Shown here piece by piece: positions 9,802-17,003 of a DNA stretch of 36,138 nucleotides. The notes beneath the pieces were generated by a model. That model did not search any database. It had not been told where the DNA came from and was given only the letters and a program-made list of their open reading frames with translations. This stretch comes from Pseudomonadota bacterium (GTDB lineage Bacteria; Pseudomonadota; Gammaproteobacteria; Pseudomonadales; Oceanobacteraceae). Both the position numbers and the translations under genes were made by a program. How positions within the stretch are numbered: the first letter of the stretch is position 1; every line of letters starts with the position of its first letter. The stretch lies in NCBI GenBank assembly GCA_030145845.1, contig JAIXHJ010000020.1:1-36138 (forward strand), given 5' to 3'.

Positions 9802-9899
9802 GAAATCCTCCTCAGCCGTCGGACAGCGTTGTCTTCCGGGTTGAAAATTATCCTATCCCCGTCGTCGGAAAAGCTAAAATTGATATTTTCTTGGTTATC

Positions 9900-9917
9900 T
9901 ATAAGCTAAACCTTATA
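9900..9917. promoter_or_regulatory. LysR-type operator between pycR and pycA
   Basis: TATAAG-CTAAAC-CTTATA is a perfect 6-bp inverted repeat with a 6-nt spacer, containing the T-N11-A pattern of LysR-family sites. It lies about 100 bases upstream of pycA and just upstream of the chosen pycR start. Binding by PycR is an inference from position. Confidence 0.65.
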
Positions 9918-9941
9918 CATAGACCGGAAAGACAAACTAAC

Positions 9942-10916
9942 ATGCCGTTAAGTGTTCAGAAATTAGCCAGCCGGCTGACTTTCCGCCAGCTGCAGGTCTT
10001 CAAGGCCGTGTACGAGAAGCAGAGTTACAGCAAGGCCGGTGAGCTGCTGGGCCTGACTCAGCCGGCAGTCAGCAGCCAGATCCGCCAGCTGGAGCAGGCG
10101 CTGGAGATGCCAATGTTTGAATACGTTGGCCGCCGTCTGTTCAGCACCCCGGCGGCCGAGCGCCTGGCCGGCGCCATCGGCGCCATCTTTACCGAACTCA
10201 AGGATCTGCAGACCGACCTCGCGGCACTGGAAGGCAAGGTGGCGGGGGAGCTGCGGCTGGTTGCGGTGAACACCGCCCAGTATGTGGTGCCCTATCTGCT
10301 GCGCGCGTTTCTCGATCTTTATCCACAGGTCAGCGTCAGCGTCACCGTGGTTAACCGCGCCGCGGCGATTCAGCGTCTGAACGACAACAGCGACGATCTG
10401 GTGATTATGGGCATGGTACCGACCGAGAAGCCGCTGGCCTCACTGCCGTTTCTGGATAATGAACTGGTGCCGGTGGTGCCGGCCGGTCATCCGCTGCTGG
10501 CACAGCACAGCATCAGCGCACAGGAATTTCTCAGTGCCAACCTGCTGATGCGGGAGTCCGGCTCCGGCAGCCGGCTGGCGCTGGAAATGCACTGTCAGCA
10601 GCAGCGCCTGGCCGTCAAAGCCAGCATGGAAATCGGCTCCAACGACGCGGTCAAGCACGCCGTCATGGCCGGCCTCGGCGTGGCCGTGCTGCCCAAGCTG
10701 AGCATCCTGCCGGAACTCGGTGTCGGCAGCCTGAAGATCGTCGATATTCCCGGTTTTCCGCTGCGCCGCAGCTGGTGCGTGGTGTATCCGCAGGCCAAAC
10801 ATCCGACCCCGGCCATGCGCGCCTTTATCGACTACGTGCAACAGAACATCAAACAGTTTGAGCAGCTGTTCCTGCGCAACTCCATTCTCTGGCAGGCGCC
10901 GGCTGGCCAGCGCTGA
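9942..10916 (+). CDS. pycR: LysR-family regulator, PycR-like
   Basis: A LysR-type transcription factor of about 324 residues. The N-terminal helix-turn-helix is clear (LTFRQLQVFKAVYEKQSYSK through TQPAVSSQIRQLEQAL). The C-terminal substrate-binding-like domain includes LMRESGSGSR and SNDAVKHAVMAGLGVAVLP, typical of the CysB/CbbR side of the family. It is divergent from pycAB, as in the Pseudomonas aeruginosa PA5435-PA5437 locus, so control of pyruvate carboxylase is likely. The ATG at 9942 is chosen. The longer frame starting at 9891 would put the palindromic operator (9900-9917) inside the coding region and adds residues that do not look like the family N-terminus. It converges with ccoG, only eight bases away. 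Confidence 0.82.
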   Translation: MPLSVQKLASRLTFRQLQVFKAVYEKQSYSKAGELLGLTQPAVSSQIRQLEQALEMPMFEYVGRRLFSTPAAERLAGAIGAIFTELKDLQTDLAALEGKVAGELRLVAVNTAQYVVPYLLRAFLDLYPQVSVSVTVVNRAAAIQRLNDNSDDLVIMGMVPTEKPLASLPFLDNELVPVVPAGHPLLAQHSISAQEFLSANLLMRESGSGSRLALEMHCQQQRLAVKASMEIGSNDAVKHAVMAGLGVAVLPKLSILPELGVGSLKIVDIPGFPLRRSWCVVYPQAKHPTPAMRAFIDYVQQNIKQFEQLFLRNSILWQAPAGQR

Positions 10917-10924
10917 CCCCCGGT

Positions 10925-12331
10925 TCAGCGGCGGCTGGTCATAAAGGTAAACAACTTCTCTTCCGTCACCGGGCCGAGGCTGAAGGTGAATGCCAGTTGC
11001 GTTGCCGGCTGCTGCTCAGCACGGGCACACACGCGGTAACTCTGCCACAGCCCCTCGCTGTCACTGAGATTGATATCCCCCGGCCCCAGCAGTTCAAAGC
11101 CCCCCTGGTAAGCGGGGTCCAGCGCATCCACCGCGACCTGTACCAGGCGCTCACCGGCAATAAAACCTTCGGCTTTAATACGGATATCGTTGCACACGGT
11201 GTCGTCCGGCCGCTCAGTAAACAACTGCCCGCGCTGGCGGGCCACTTCCACCAGCAGGCCGCCGGACTGAGTGAAGCCCCAGCCCACGGCCGCCACGGTC
11301 AGCAGTGCCACCGCCGCATAGCCCAGCAGACGCGGACGCAGCAGCGGCGATGGCTGACCACTGAGCTGGTGCTGCGAGGCGAAGCGGATCAGACTGCGCG
11401 CGCGGCCAAGTTTGTCCATGACCCCATCGCAGGCATCAATGCAGGCGCCACAGTCAATGCAGGCCAGCTGCAGACCATCACGGATATCAATGCCCACCGG
11501 ACAGACCTGCACACACAGCGAGCAGTCGACGCAGTCGCCACAGGCCGCCGCCTCCTGCGACTGATGCCGGCCGCGTGGCTCACCACGGCCGGCATCGTAA
11601 CTGACTGTGCGGGTATCAGAATCGAACATCACGCCCTGAAAACGCGAGTACGGGCAGGCATGCAGACAGATCTTCTCCCGCACCAGACCGGCGTTAACAT
11701 AGGTCAGCCCCGCCATCACCAGTACCCAGCACCAGGCGGCCGTGAGCAGATCAAACTGCGCCAGCTGCGGCAGTAATTCCCTCAGCGGGACAAAGTAGCC
11801 GGTAAAGGTCACTGCCGTTGCCAGCGCCACCAGCAGCCACAGCAGATGTTTACTGATCCGCCGCAGCCACTGCGTGAGTGTCAGCCCCTGATCATCCTGC
11901 TTACGCTGGCGCCGCGCATCGCCTTCGGTCCAGTGCTCAATGCGGATAAAAATCCAGCTCCAGATACTCTGCGGACAGGCAAAACCACACCACACCCGGC
12001 CATAAGCCACGGCGGCAAAAAACAGCAGCGTCGCGCCCGCAATCAGCAGCCCGGCCAGCAACGGCAGGTCGTACCAGCTGAGCTGCAGCGGGCCGGCAAA
12101 GATGCGCCGTTGCGGGAAGGAAAACATCAGCAGCGGGTGACCATCCCAGGGCACCCACACCAGAGTGAAGAACAGCGCGATCAGTGGCCAGCTCACCAGC
12201 CGGCGCAGATTCTGAAACCTGCCGGCCATCAGACGGACATAAAACTTGCCGTTCACCTGCGCCATTTTTTTCGTTGTCTGGCCCGGCGCCGTCGTCAGAG
12301 CACCGGCCTCAACCACAGGAATCTGCTCCAT
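10925..12331 (-). CDS. ccoG: CcoG/RdxA/FixG, cytochrome cbb3 oxidase assembly ferredoxin-like protein
   Basis: A polytopic membrane protein with iron-sulfur motifs, about 468 residues. CcoG acts in assembly of cbb3-type cytochrome oxidase, with a proposed role in copper reduction. Membrane segments are visible near the N-terminus (LIALFFTLVWVPW), at LLAGLLIAGATLLFFAAVA, and at LLVALATAVTF, with one more after the ferredoxin part. The cysteine motifs CGFACPQ, CLHACPYSRFQG, CGDCVDCSLCVQVCP and CIDCGACIDAC are all present. A C-terminal Ig-like domain (FixG_C) ends the protein. The start at 12331 gives the family-like MEQIPV opening. The gene is separated from any cco structural genes here, lying between two unrelated regulators, which is unusual. 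Confidence 0.92.
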   Translation of the reverse strand: MEQIPVVEAGALTTAPGQTTKKMAQVNGKFYVRLMAGRFQNLRRLVSWPLIALFFTLVWVPWDGHPLLMFSFPQRRIFAGPLQLSWYDLPLLAGLLIAGATLLFFAAVAYGRVWCGFACPQSIWSWIFIRIEHWTEGDARRQRKQDDQGLTLTQWLRRISKHLLWLLVALATAVTFTGYFVPLRELLPQLAQFDLLTAAWCWVLVMAGLTYVNAGLVREKICLHACPYSRFQGVMFDSDTRTVSYDAGRGEPRGRHQSQEAAACGDCVDCSLCVQVCPVGIDIRDGLQLACIDCGACIDACDGVMDKLGRARSLIRFASQHQLSGQPSPLLRPRLLGYAAVALLTVAAVGWGFTQSGGLLVEVARQRGQLFTERPDDTVCNDIRIKAEGFIAGERLVQVAVDALDPAYQGGFELLGPGDINLSDSEGLWQSYRVCARAEQQPATQLAFTFSLGPVTEEKLFTFMTSRR

Positions 12332-12444
12332 TCTGCTCTCTCTGTGCAATGAATCCGGGCGCAGAATACTCCGCCCGCACCGACAGGTTCAGATACAAAA
12401 AAATCAGAATTAACAGGGACAGATTAAAGTAAGCAGGTGATCAT

Positions 12445-13884
12445 TCAGCGACAGCCCAGCAGCTGCCCCAGCGAATTCAGCGCGCGGATACGGGCGTCGG
12501 TCCAGGGATGGGCAAAACTGATGCGCAGGCAGTGAGCATACTGCCCGGAAGCGGAAAACAGCGGTCCCGGCGTAATAACAATGCCCTGATCCAGCGCGCG
12601 GCCATACGTGGCGCTCACATCGGTGCCCGGGGCCAGTTCCAGCCACAGCGCCAGCCCACCGAGCGGGGCACTGACCCGCACCACTCCGGACCAGCCACGC
12701 AGCAGGGCCAGCAACTGATCACGCTGACTGCGCAGCTGCTGGCGCTGGCGACGCAGGTGGGCAGCAAAGCTGCCGTCACGGATGAAATCCGCCACCCCGC
12801 GCTGCAGGAAACGGCTGCTCGCCAGCTGAGTCACCAGCTTGAGCTGAATAATCCGTTCATGCCAGCGGCCGCCGGCAATCCAGCCCAGACGCAGATCGCG
12901 GGACAGACTTTTGGAAAAAGAGGAACACAGAATCACCCGGCCAGTGCGGTCCAGCGCCTTGAGGGGCGGAGGCACCGCCGTGAAGGCCGTGTCGGCATAA
13001 ATATCGTCTTCAATCAGAGCCAGATCATACGCTTCCGCCAGGGCCAGCAGACGCTGACGGGATGCCTCCGGCAACAGCGCCCCCGCCGGGGTGGAAAATG
13101 CCGGCGAGACAATGCAGGCGCTGACTTTCCAGCGCTGCAGCACCTGCTCCAGTGCATCGCAGTCGAGGCCGCTGCTCAGCGCGGATGGTACCTCCACCAC
13201 CTGCAGGCCCAGCTGATGCAGCAGCTGCAGCACCCCATAGAAACCGGGCGATTCCACCGCCACCACATCCCCCGGCCGGCAGCAGGCCTGCAACGCCAGA
13301 AACAGGCTGTGCTGACAGCCCGACGTCATACACAGCTCCGCCGCACTGACCGGCCAGCCACGGCGCTGCTGATGCCGCGCCAGCTGTTCACGCAGGCCGT
13401 CATCACCGGCCGGGGCATCATAATACTGGAAGTCATTGCCACGCTGGCGGCGCAGCGCGCGGCCGACGGAACGGTTGAGGCTGACAATCCCCGGCGGCAG
13501 ATCACCGGCCTGCAGCGCCGGCAGAATATCGAAAGCCGCACTGCGGCGCATGATGTCCTGCAGCATCTCACTGACCGAAGCCGGCCGCGGTGCTTCAATC
13601 ACACTCTGCGTCGCCGGCGGCTCGTCGGCAGCCGCCTGCAGGGTCACGAAATAACCGGATTTCGGCCTGGCTTCCAGCAGCCCCTGAGCCTCCAGCCGCT
13701 GCAGTGCATGCTGCACGGTAATTTTCGCCACCCCGTGCTGGCGGCACAGATCACGGATGGAAGGCAGGCGCTCACCCAGCTGCCAGCGCTGCTGCTGAAT
13801 GCCCTTCAGCAGCCAGTTTTCCAGCTGCTGATAACGGTAAGCGCCCTCTCTGCGGTTGCTCATCTGTACCTGTATATTCTGCAT
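12445..13884 (-). CDS. MocR-type regulator (GntR HTH fused to class I aminotransferase fold)
   Basis: A 479-residue chimeric regulator. Residues about 15-80 form a GntR winged helix-turn-helix (GERLPSIRDLCRQHGVAKITVQHALQRLE). Residues about 115-475 form a fold-type I aminotransferase domain with the PLP-binding lysine at about 325 (SSFSKSLSRDLRLGW) and the Asp near 293 (LIEDDIYAD). Such proteins bind PLP and usually control vitamin B6, GABA, taurine or transport genes, often a divergent neighbour. No obvious target gene is divergent here, so its regulon is unknown. The first ATG lacks a strong ribosome binding site; the ATG seven codons later is possible. The gene runs toward ccoG with a gap of about 110 bases. 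Confidence 0.88.
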   Translation of the reverse strand: MQNIQVQMSNRREGAYRYQQLENWLLKGIQQQRWQLGERLPSIRDLCRQHGVAKITVQHALQRLEAQGLLEARPKSGYFVTLQAAADEPPATQSVIEAPRPASVSEMLQDIMRRSAAFDILPALQAGDLPPGIVSLNRSVGRALRRQRGNDFQYYDAPAGDDGLREQLARHQQRRGWPVSAAELCMTSGCQHSLFLALQACCRPGDVVAVESPGFYGVLQLLHQLGLQVVEVPSALSSGLDCDALEQVLQRWKVSACIVSPAFSTPAGALLPEASRQRLLALAEAYDLALIEDDIYADTAFTAVPPPLKALDRTGRVILCSSFSKSLSRDLRLGWIAGGRWHERIIQLKLVTQLASSRFLQRGVADFIRDGSFAAHLRRQRQQLRSQRDQLLALLRGWSGVVRVSAPLGGLALWLELAPGTDVSATYGRALDQGIVITPGPLFSASGQYAHCLRISFAHPWTDARIRALNSLGQLLGCR

Positions 13885-13950
13885 TTCTGTCTGCTGACAC
13901 TATAAAGAAAGCCACCCGCCTGTGCGAATGGCACGGCAGACGTCAGGCAT

Positions 13951-13986
13951 AAAAAAAGCGCCCCGGTGACGGAGCGCTTTTTTATG
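13951..13986 (-). terminator. Intrinsic terminator after the lysine-rich small gene
   Basis: The stem GCGC-CCG/CGG-GCGC (about 13958-13977) is flanked by seven A on one side and six T on the other, so it can work in both directions. It lies just beyond the stop codon of the small gene on the minus strand. Confidence 0.85.
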
Positions 13987-13998
13987 CCGCTGACTGAA

Positions 13999-14124
13999 TC
14001 AGGCTGCTTTTTTCAGCTTCTTCTTCAGTTTTTTCAGCTTGCCTTCCTGCTTGGAAATTTTCGCTTTACGCGCTTTGATTTCTTTTTTCAGGCTGACTAC
14101 TTTTTTGGATACTTTTTTAGACAT
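13999..14124 (-). CDS. Small lysine-rich basic protein (41 aa)
   Basis: I do not recognise a named family. The reading frame begins MSKKVSKKVVSLKKEIKARK and ends in KKLKKA-type repeats, with nearly half the residues lysine and no cysteine or aromatic residue. It should be strongly basic and probably a single amphipathic helix, which could mean nucleic acid or ribosome binding, but that is only inference. It is supported as a real gene by a good ribosome binding site (AGGAG, eight bases before the ATG), a frame open through the whole stretch, and a strong intrinsic terminator placed just after its stop codon. It lies downstream of the ribbon-helix-helix gene in the same direction, with a 64-base gap. 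Confidence 0.72.
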   Translation of the reverse strand: MSKKVSKKVVSLKKEIKARKAKISKQEGKLKKLKKKLKKAA

Positions 14125-14188
14125 GTCGTGCTCCTGGTCTGGGTGGGAAAGGGTTGGGTAAAACCATCATGGCTTTGCCGGCACCCTG

Positions 14189-14446
14189 CTAGTGATCATC
14201 AGTTTCCTGATGCTTACGGATAAAGGTGCGGATAAAACGCCGCACCTCGCGGGCAGCACTGGTGTCGAGTTCGTCACACAGCGCCAGAAAGCGGTCACGT
14301 TCTTCACCGTTAATGCGGATAAGCAGCTGCGCATCATTTTTCGGCTTTTTCGCGCCAGCGCCGCTCTTTTTCGCCAGCGCGGTCTGCGCAGCGTCTGTTT
14401 TTGCCTTCCCCACAACGGATATCTCTGCAGAATGTGATATACCCAT
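14189..14446 (-). CDS. Ribbon-helix-helix-like small DNA-binding protein
   Basis: An 85-residue protein (88 if the ATG at 14455 is used). The N-terminal half is low complexity, rich in Ala and Lys. The C-terminal half (NDAQLLIRINGEERDRFLAL then SAAREVRRFIRTFI) looks like a ribbon-helix-helix (MetJ/Arc or CopG) domain: a short strand with alternating hydrophobic residues followed by two helices. Three copies of GATATAC, one inverted, overlap both candidate start codons, which suggests autoregulation. It starts 9-18 bases beyond the stop of the DUF2938 gene, so the two could be cotranscribed. The start codon is uncertain because neither ATG has a good ribosome binding site. No toxin partner is seen, so I do not call it an antitoxin. 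Confidence 0.65.
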   Translation of the reverse strand: MGISHSAEISVVGKAKTDAAQTALAKKSGAGAKKPKNDAQLLIRINGEERDRFLALCDELDTSAAREVRRFIRTFIRKHQETDDH

Positions 14447-14465
14447 GATATACATTGTATATCAC
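14434..14465. promoter_or_regulatory. Triple GATATAC operator overlapping the RHH start
   Basis: GTGATATAC (14434-14442), GATATAC (14447-14453) and the inverted GTATATCAC (14457-14465) lie within 32 bases. The first two are direct repeats with an 11-bp period, and the outer two form a perfect 9-bp inverted repeat. This phased arrangement is typical of ribbon-helix-helix operators. It covers both possible start codons of the downstream gene. Confidence 0.65.
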
Positions 14466-14929
14466 TATGCAAGCCCGGCCGCGAGCCACAGACCCACACC
14501 AAACACCGTATGCGTCAGCAATGTACTGAAACGCGCCCGCCACGGCGCCGGGGTGCGCGCCGCGCAGCAGCCGAGACCGAAAGCCGGCTGCATCACCAAC
14601 AGCGGCAGCAGCGCCGTGCTCCAGCCCGTGATCAGTCCCGGCCAGATGCCGTGCTGCACCACCCAGCCGGCCCCCCAGAGCCATACCAGCGCAGCCGCAA
14701 ACAGTACGCCGGTCAGATAATGAAAAAACCAGCCCAACCACGTTTCGCCACGGACGACGCTGGCGTCGCGGATGCTGGCGTGACGGAAACGTCCCTGCGG
14801 CATATGCCCCAGCCAGCGCCCGACCAGCGCATAATCCAGCCCTGCGACCCCGGTCAGCCAGCGGCGCAGCAGCGCCTGCAGATCCATAATCAGTGTCGCC
14901 CCCAGGCCGGTAATCAGAATATCGGTCAT
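14465..14929 (-). CDS. DUF2938 family integral membrane protein
   Basis: A 154-residue protein with about four hydrophobic segments (near residues 3-20, 68-90, 94-115 and 135-153). The conserved DUF2938 features are easy to see: GLGATLIMDLQALL at the start, LDYALVGRWLGHMPQGRFRH, and LVMQPAFGLGCCAARTP. The biochemical function of the family is unknown. It is divergent from a MerR-type regulator gene and its promoter has the long 19-bp spacer and central palindrome typical of MerR-activated promoters, so induction by a metal, an electrophile or another small molecule is plausible. The regulator itself is broken in this genome. Confidence 0.85.
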   Translation of the reverse strand: MTDILITGLGATLIMDLQALLRRWLTGVAGLDYALVGRWLGHMPQGRFRHASIRDASVVRGETWLGWFFHYLTGVLFAAALVWLWGAGWVVQHGIWPGLITGWSTALLPLLVMQPAFGLGCCAARTPAPWRARFSTLLTHTVFGVGLWLAAGLA

Positions 14930-14962
14930 GGTTCTGTCTCCCTTTTGCTGTGGTAGGCTGGC

Positions 14963-14993
14963 AGGCTACAACTTCAGGCCGGCTTGAGGTCAA
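14963..14993 (-). promoter_or_regulatory. MerR-type promoter for the DUF2938 gene
   Basis: On the minus strand, TTGACC (14988-14993) and TAGCCT (14963-14968) are separated by 19 bases. The spacer holds the near-palindrome ACTTCAGGCC-GGCTTGAGGT (14971-14990), with two mismatched pairs. An over-long 19-bp spacer with a dyad in it is the signature of promoters twisted open by MerR-family activators. Confidence 0.7.
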
Positions 14994-14994
14994 T

Positions 14995-15346
14995 ATGAAA
15001 AACGCCAGCGCAAAAACCCTCGATATCGGGGAAGTGACCCGGCAGACCGGCTTCCGGCCTTCGGCACTGAGGTATTACGAGGAGAAAGGGCTGATTGCCC
15101 CAGTGTTCAGGAAAGGCTTACGGCGCCAGTATGACAGCAGCGTGATTCATCAGCTGCAGATGATTGCCCTCGGCCAGCAGTCCGGTTTCAGTCTGGAAGA
15201 ACTGAAAACCCTGTTTACCCCGGCCGGGGCCATTGATATTGACCGCCGCCATGCTGCAGCACATGATTGACTGCCCGTACGACAATCACCTGCAATGCCC
15301 GTCATTTCTGCAACTGCTGCAACAGGCAACGGCGGCCGATGCCTGA
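14995..15346 (+). pseudogene. MerR-family regulator, broken by frameshift and internal deletion
   Basis: The first 85 or so residues are a normal MerR N-terminus: LDIGEVTRQTGFRPSALRYY, EEKGLIAP, RRQYDSSVIHQLQMIALGQQ and GFSLEELKTLF. After DIDRR the frame runs into a stop at 15268. The next frame, however, resumes family-like sequence, ending CPYDNHLQCPSFLQLLQQ before a stop at 15346. Intact relatives have a coiled-coil dimerisation helix of some 30-40 residues between these two parts, and it is missing here. The gene therefore carries an internal deletion with a net frameshift. The in-frame product (91 residues) would bind DNA poorly, because MerR proteins need this helix to dimerise. The gene is divergent from DUF2938, its presumed target. 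Confidence 0.75.
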
Positions 15347-15348
15347 CG

Positions 15349-16725
15349 TCAGACGTTGAGCAGCAGGTACTCCCGCTCCCAGGGGGAAATTTCCCGGTGA
15401 AACTGGCGCCATTCTTCTTTTTTCACCGCCGCAAAGAGCTTGCAGAAATCTTCGCCCAGGGCGTCATGAATATCCTCCGCGCGGGCAAAAATACGCAGTG
15501 ATTCTTCCAGTGTGGTCGGAATCTGATATTTGTCTTCTACCTCACCCTCCACCGGCACATCCGGCTCCACCTGCTTAACCATACCCAGATAACCACAGAT
15601 CAGGCTGGCGGCAATGGACAGATACGGGTTGGTATCCACCCCGACCACACGGTTTTCCAGCCGCCGGTCCTGCGCCCCGGCGTTGGGCACGCGCAGACCG
15701 GTGGCGCGGTTGTCATAACCCCAGGCCATATTGGTCGGGGCGCTGGAGTTGGTTTCCGATTCAAAGCGGCGGTAGGAATTCACGTAAGGGGCGATAAATG
15801 GCATCACCTGAATCAGATATTTCTGCGTGCCACCAATAAACCAGCGGAAGGCATCGGTTTCTTCGCCCTCAGCCGTGGAAAAAATATTCTGCCCGGTTTT
15901 AATATCCACCACGCTCTGATGAATATGCATGGCGCTGCCCGGCTGATCACGCATCGGTTTGGCCATAAAGGTGGCGAACATGCCGTTATTCAGCGCGGCT
16001 TCCTTGATAATGCGTTTGAAATAAAACACCTGATCGGCCAGTAACAGCGGATCGCCGTGAGACAGATTGAATTCCACCTGACCGGCGCCGTCTTCCTGAA
16101 TCACCGAATCAATATGCAGGCCGGCGTCTTCGGCATAATCGTATATGGTATCGATCACCGGACCGTATTCATCCACCGCTGACATGGAATACGACTGCAG
16201 CGCCGTACCTGAACGGCCGGTGCGGCCGACCGGCGGCTCGACGGGGTCATTGGGATCAACGTTCGGCTGGGTCAGATAAAATTCCAGTTCCGGAGCCACC
16301 ACCGGCTGCCAGCCGTGTTCACGGTACATGGCAATCACCCGTTTGAGTACATTACGCGGGGCGCAGCTGATCGGCTCGCCGTTCTGATCGAGCAGATCGT
16401 GAATCACCTGCAGCGTCGGCTGCTTCGCCCACGGCACGGCCATCGCCGTCGACATATCCGCTTTCAGCACCATATCGGTTTCGGCCCACTGATTTTCGAT
16501 ATCCATTTCCACGTCTTCACCGGTAATGGTCTGATAAAAAATCGAAATCGGCAGAAAAATGGGCTTATCCGGCGAAAAGCGGTTAACCGGCATCGCCTTA
16601 CCGCGCGACATGCCGTTCAGGTCCGGCACGATACATTCCACTTCATCCAGTTTGCGGCCATCACGGTAAGCGATAAAGGCTTCCGGCAGTTGCTCCAGCC
16701 AGGCGTTGTTATCAGATTGACTCAT
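15349..16725 (-). CDS. puuA: Gamma-glutamylputrescine (glutamylpolyamine) synthetase
   Basis: A 458-residue member of the glutamine synthetase superfamily. PuuA/PauA-type enzymes use ATP to join glutamate to putrescine or other polyamines, the first step of the glutamylated degradation route. Typical motifs are PELEFYL, QVEFNLSHGDPL, GSAMHIHQS, APTNMAWGYDNR and RRLENRVVGVD. The long interior segment and DLNGMSRGKAMP near the N-terminus match the PuuA/SpuI group rather than true GlnA. The start at 16725 has GGAG seven bases upstream; a longer frame to 16941 adds unrelated residues. It ends only three bases from the broken merR gene. Which polyamine is preferred cannot be decided from sequence. 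Confidence 0.9.
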   Translation of the reverse strand: MSQSDNNAWLEQLPEAFIAYRDGRKLDEVECIVPDLNGMSRGKAMPVNRFSPDKPIFLPISIFYQTITGEDVEMDIENQWAETDMVLKADMSTAMAVPWAKQPTLQVIHDLLDQNGEPISCAPRNVLKRVIAMYREHGWQPVVAPELEFYLTQPNVDPNDPVEPPVGRTGRSGTALQSYSMSAVDEYGPVIDTIYDYAEDAGLHIDSVIQEDGAGQVEFNLSHGDPLLLADQVFYFKRIIKEAALNNGMFATFMAKPMRDQPGSAMHIHQSVVDIKTGQNIFSTAEGEETDAFRWFIGGTQKYLIQVMPFIAPYVNSYRRFESETNSSAPTNMAWGYDNRATGLRVPNAGAQDRRLENRVVGVDTNPYLSIAASLICGYLGMVKQVEPDVPVEGEVEDKYQIPTTLEESLRIFARAEDIHDALGEDFCKLFAAVKKEEWRQFHREISPWEREYLLLNV

Positions 16726-16957
16726 ACAGACTCCGGAAATATTCAGCAGGTTGCAGGCAGTATAATACGGTAAGGTTGTGGCGTGAGCGGATGCAATACC
16801 CCCTGCGGCTAAGGCCAGCCACAGGATTCCCATCCACGGATCAGGGAGACGCGGCATACCAGGCATGAGTACTGCGGTGCGGTCGTGTAACAGGGCCGGG
16901 CAATGGCGGAATAAATGGCGGAATAAGCCAGCCGCTGGCAAGCGGAGAACCGCGCAT

Positions 16958-16987
16958 AAAAAAACCGGGGCATGCCCCGGTTTTTTT
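16958..16987 (-). terminator. Intrinsic terminator after peroxiredoxin gene
   Basis: A perfect GC-rich palindrome (CCGGGGCATGCCCCGG, 16965-16980) flanked by seven A and seven T. It lies 17 bases beyond the peroxiredoxin stop codon and could work in both directions. Confidence 0.9.
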
Positions 16988-17003
16988 ATTCATTCTGCAG
17001 CCA

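Noticed and set aside
12332..12444. FNR/ANR box upstream of ccoG
   Set aside because: Only a poor match (TTAAT-N4-ATTTT) to TTGAT-N4-ATCAA is present, too weak to report as a site.
12508..13905. 465-codon open frame on the + strand opposite the MocR gene
   Set aside because: It mirrors a well-supported regulator gene, has no recognisable motif, is rich in Gln/Arg/His as antisense frames of GC-rich genes are, and lacks a ribosome binding site.
14189..14446. Toxin-antitoxin module with the RHH protein as antitoxin
   Set aside because: The neighbouring small protein has no toxin fold features and the upstream gene is a DUF2938 membrane protein, so there is no credible toxin.
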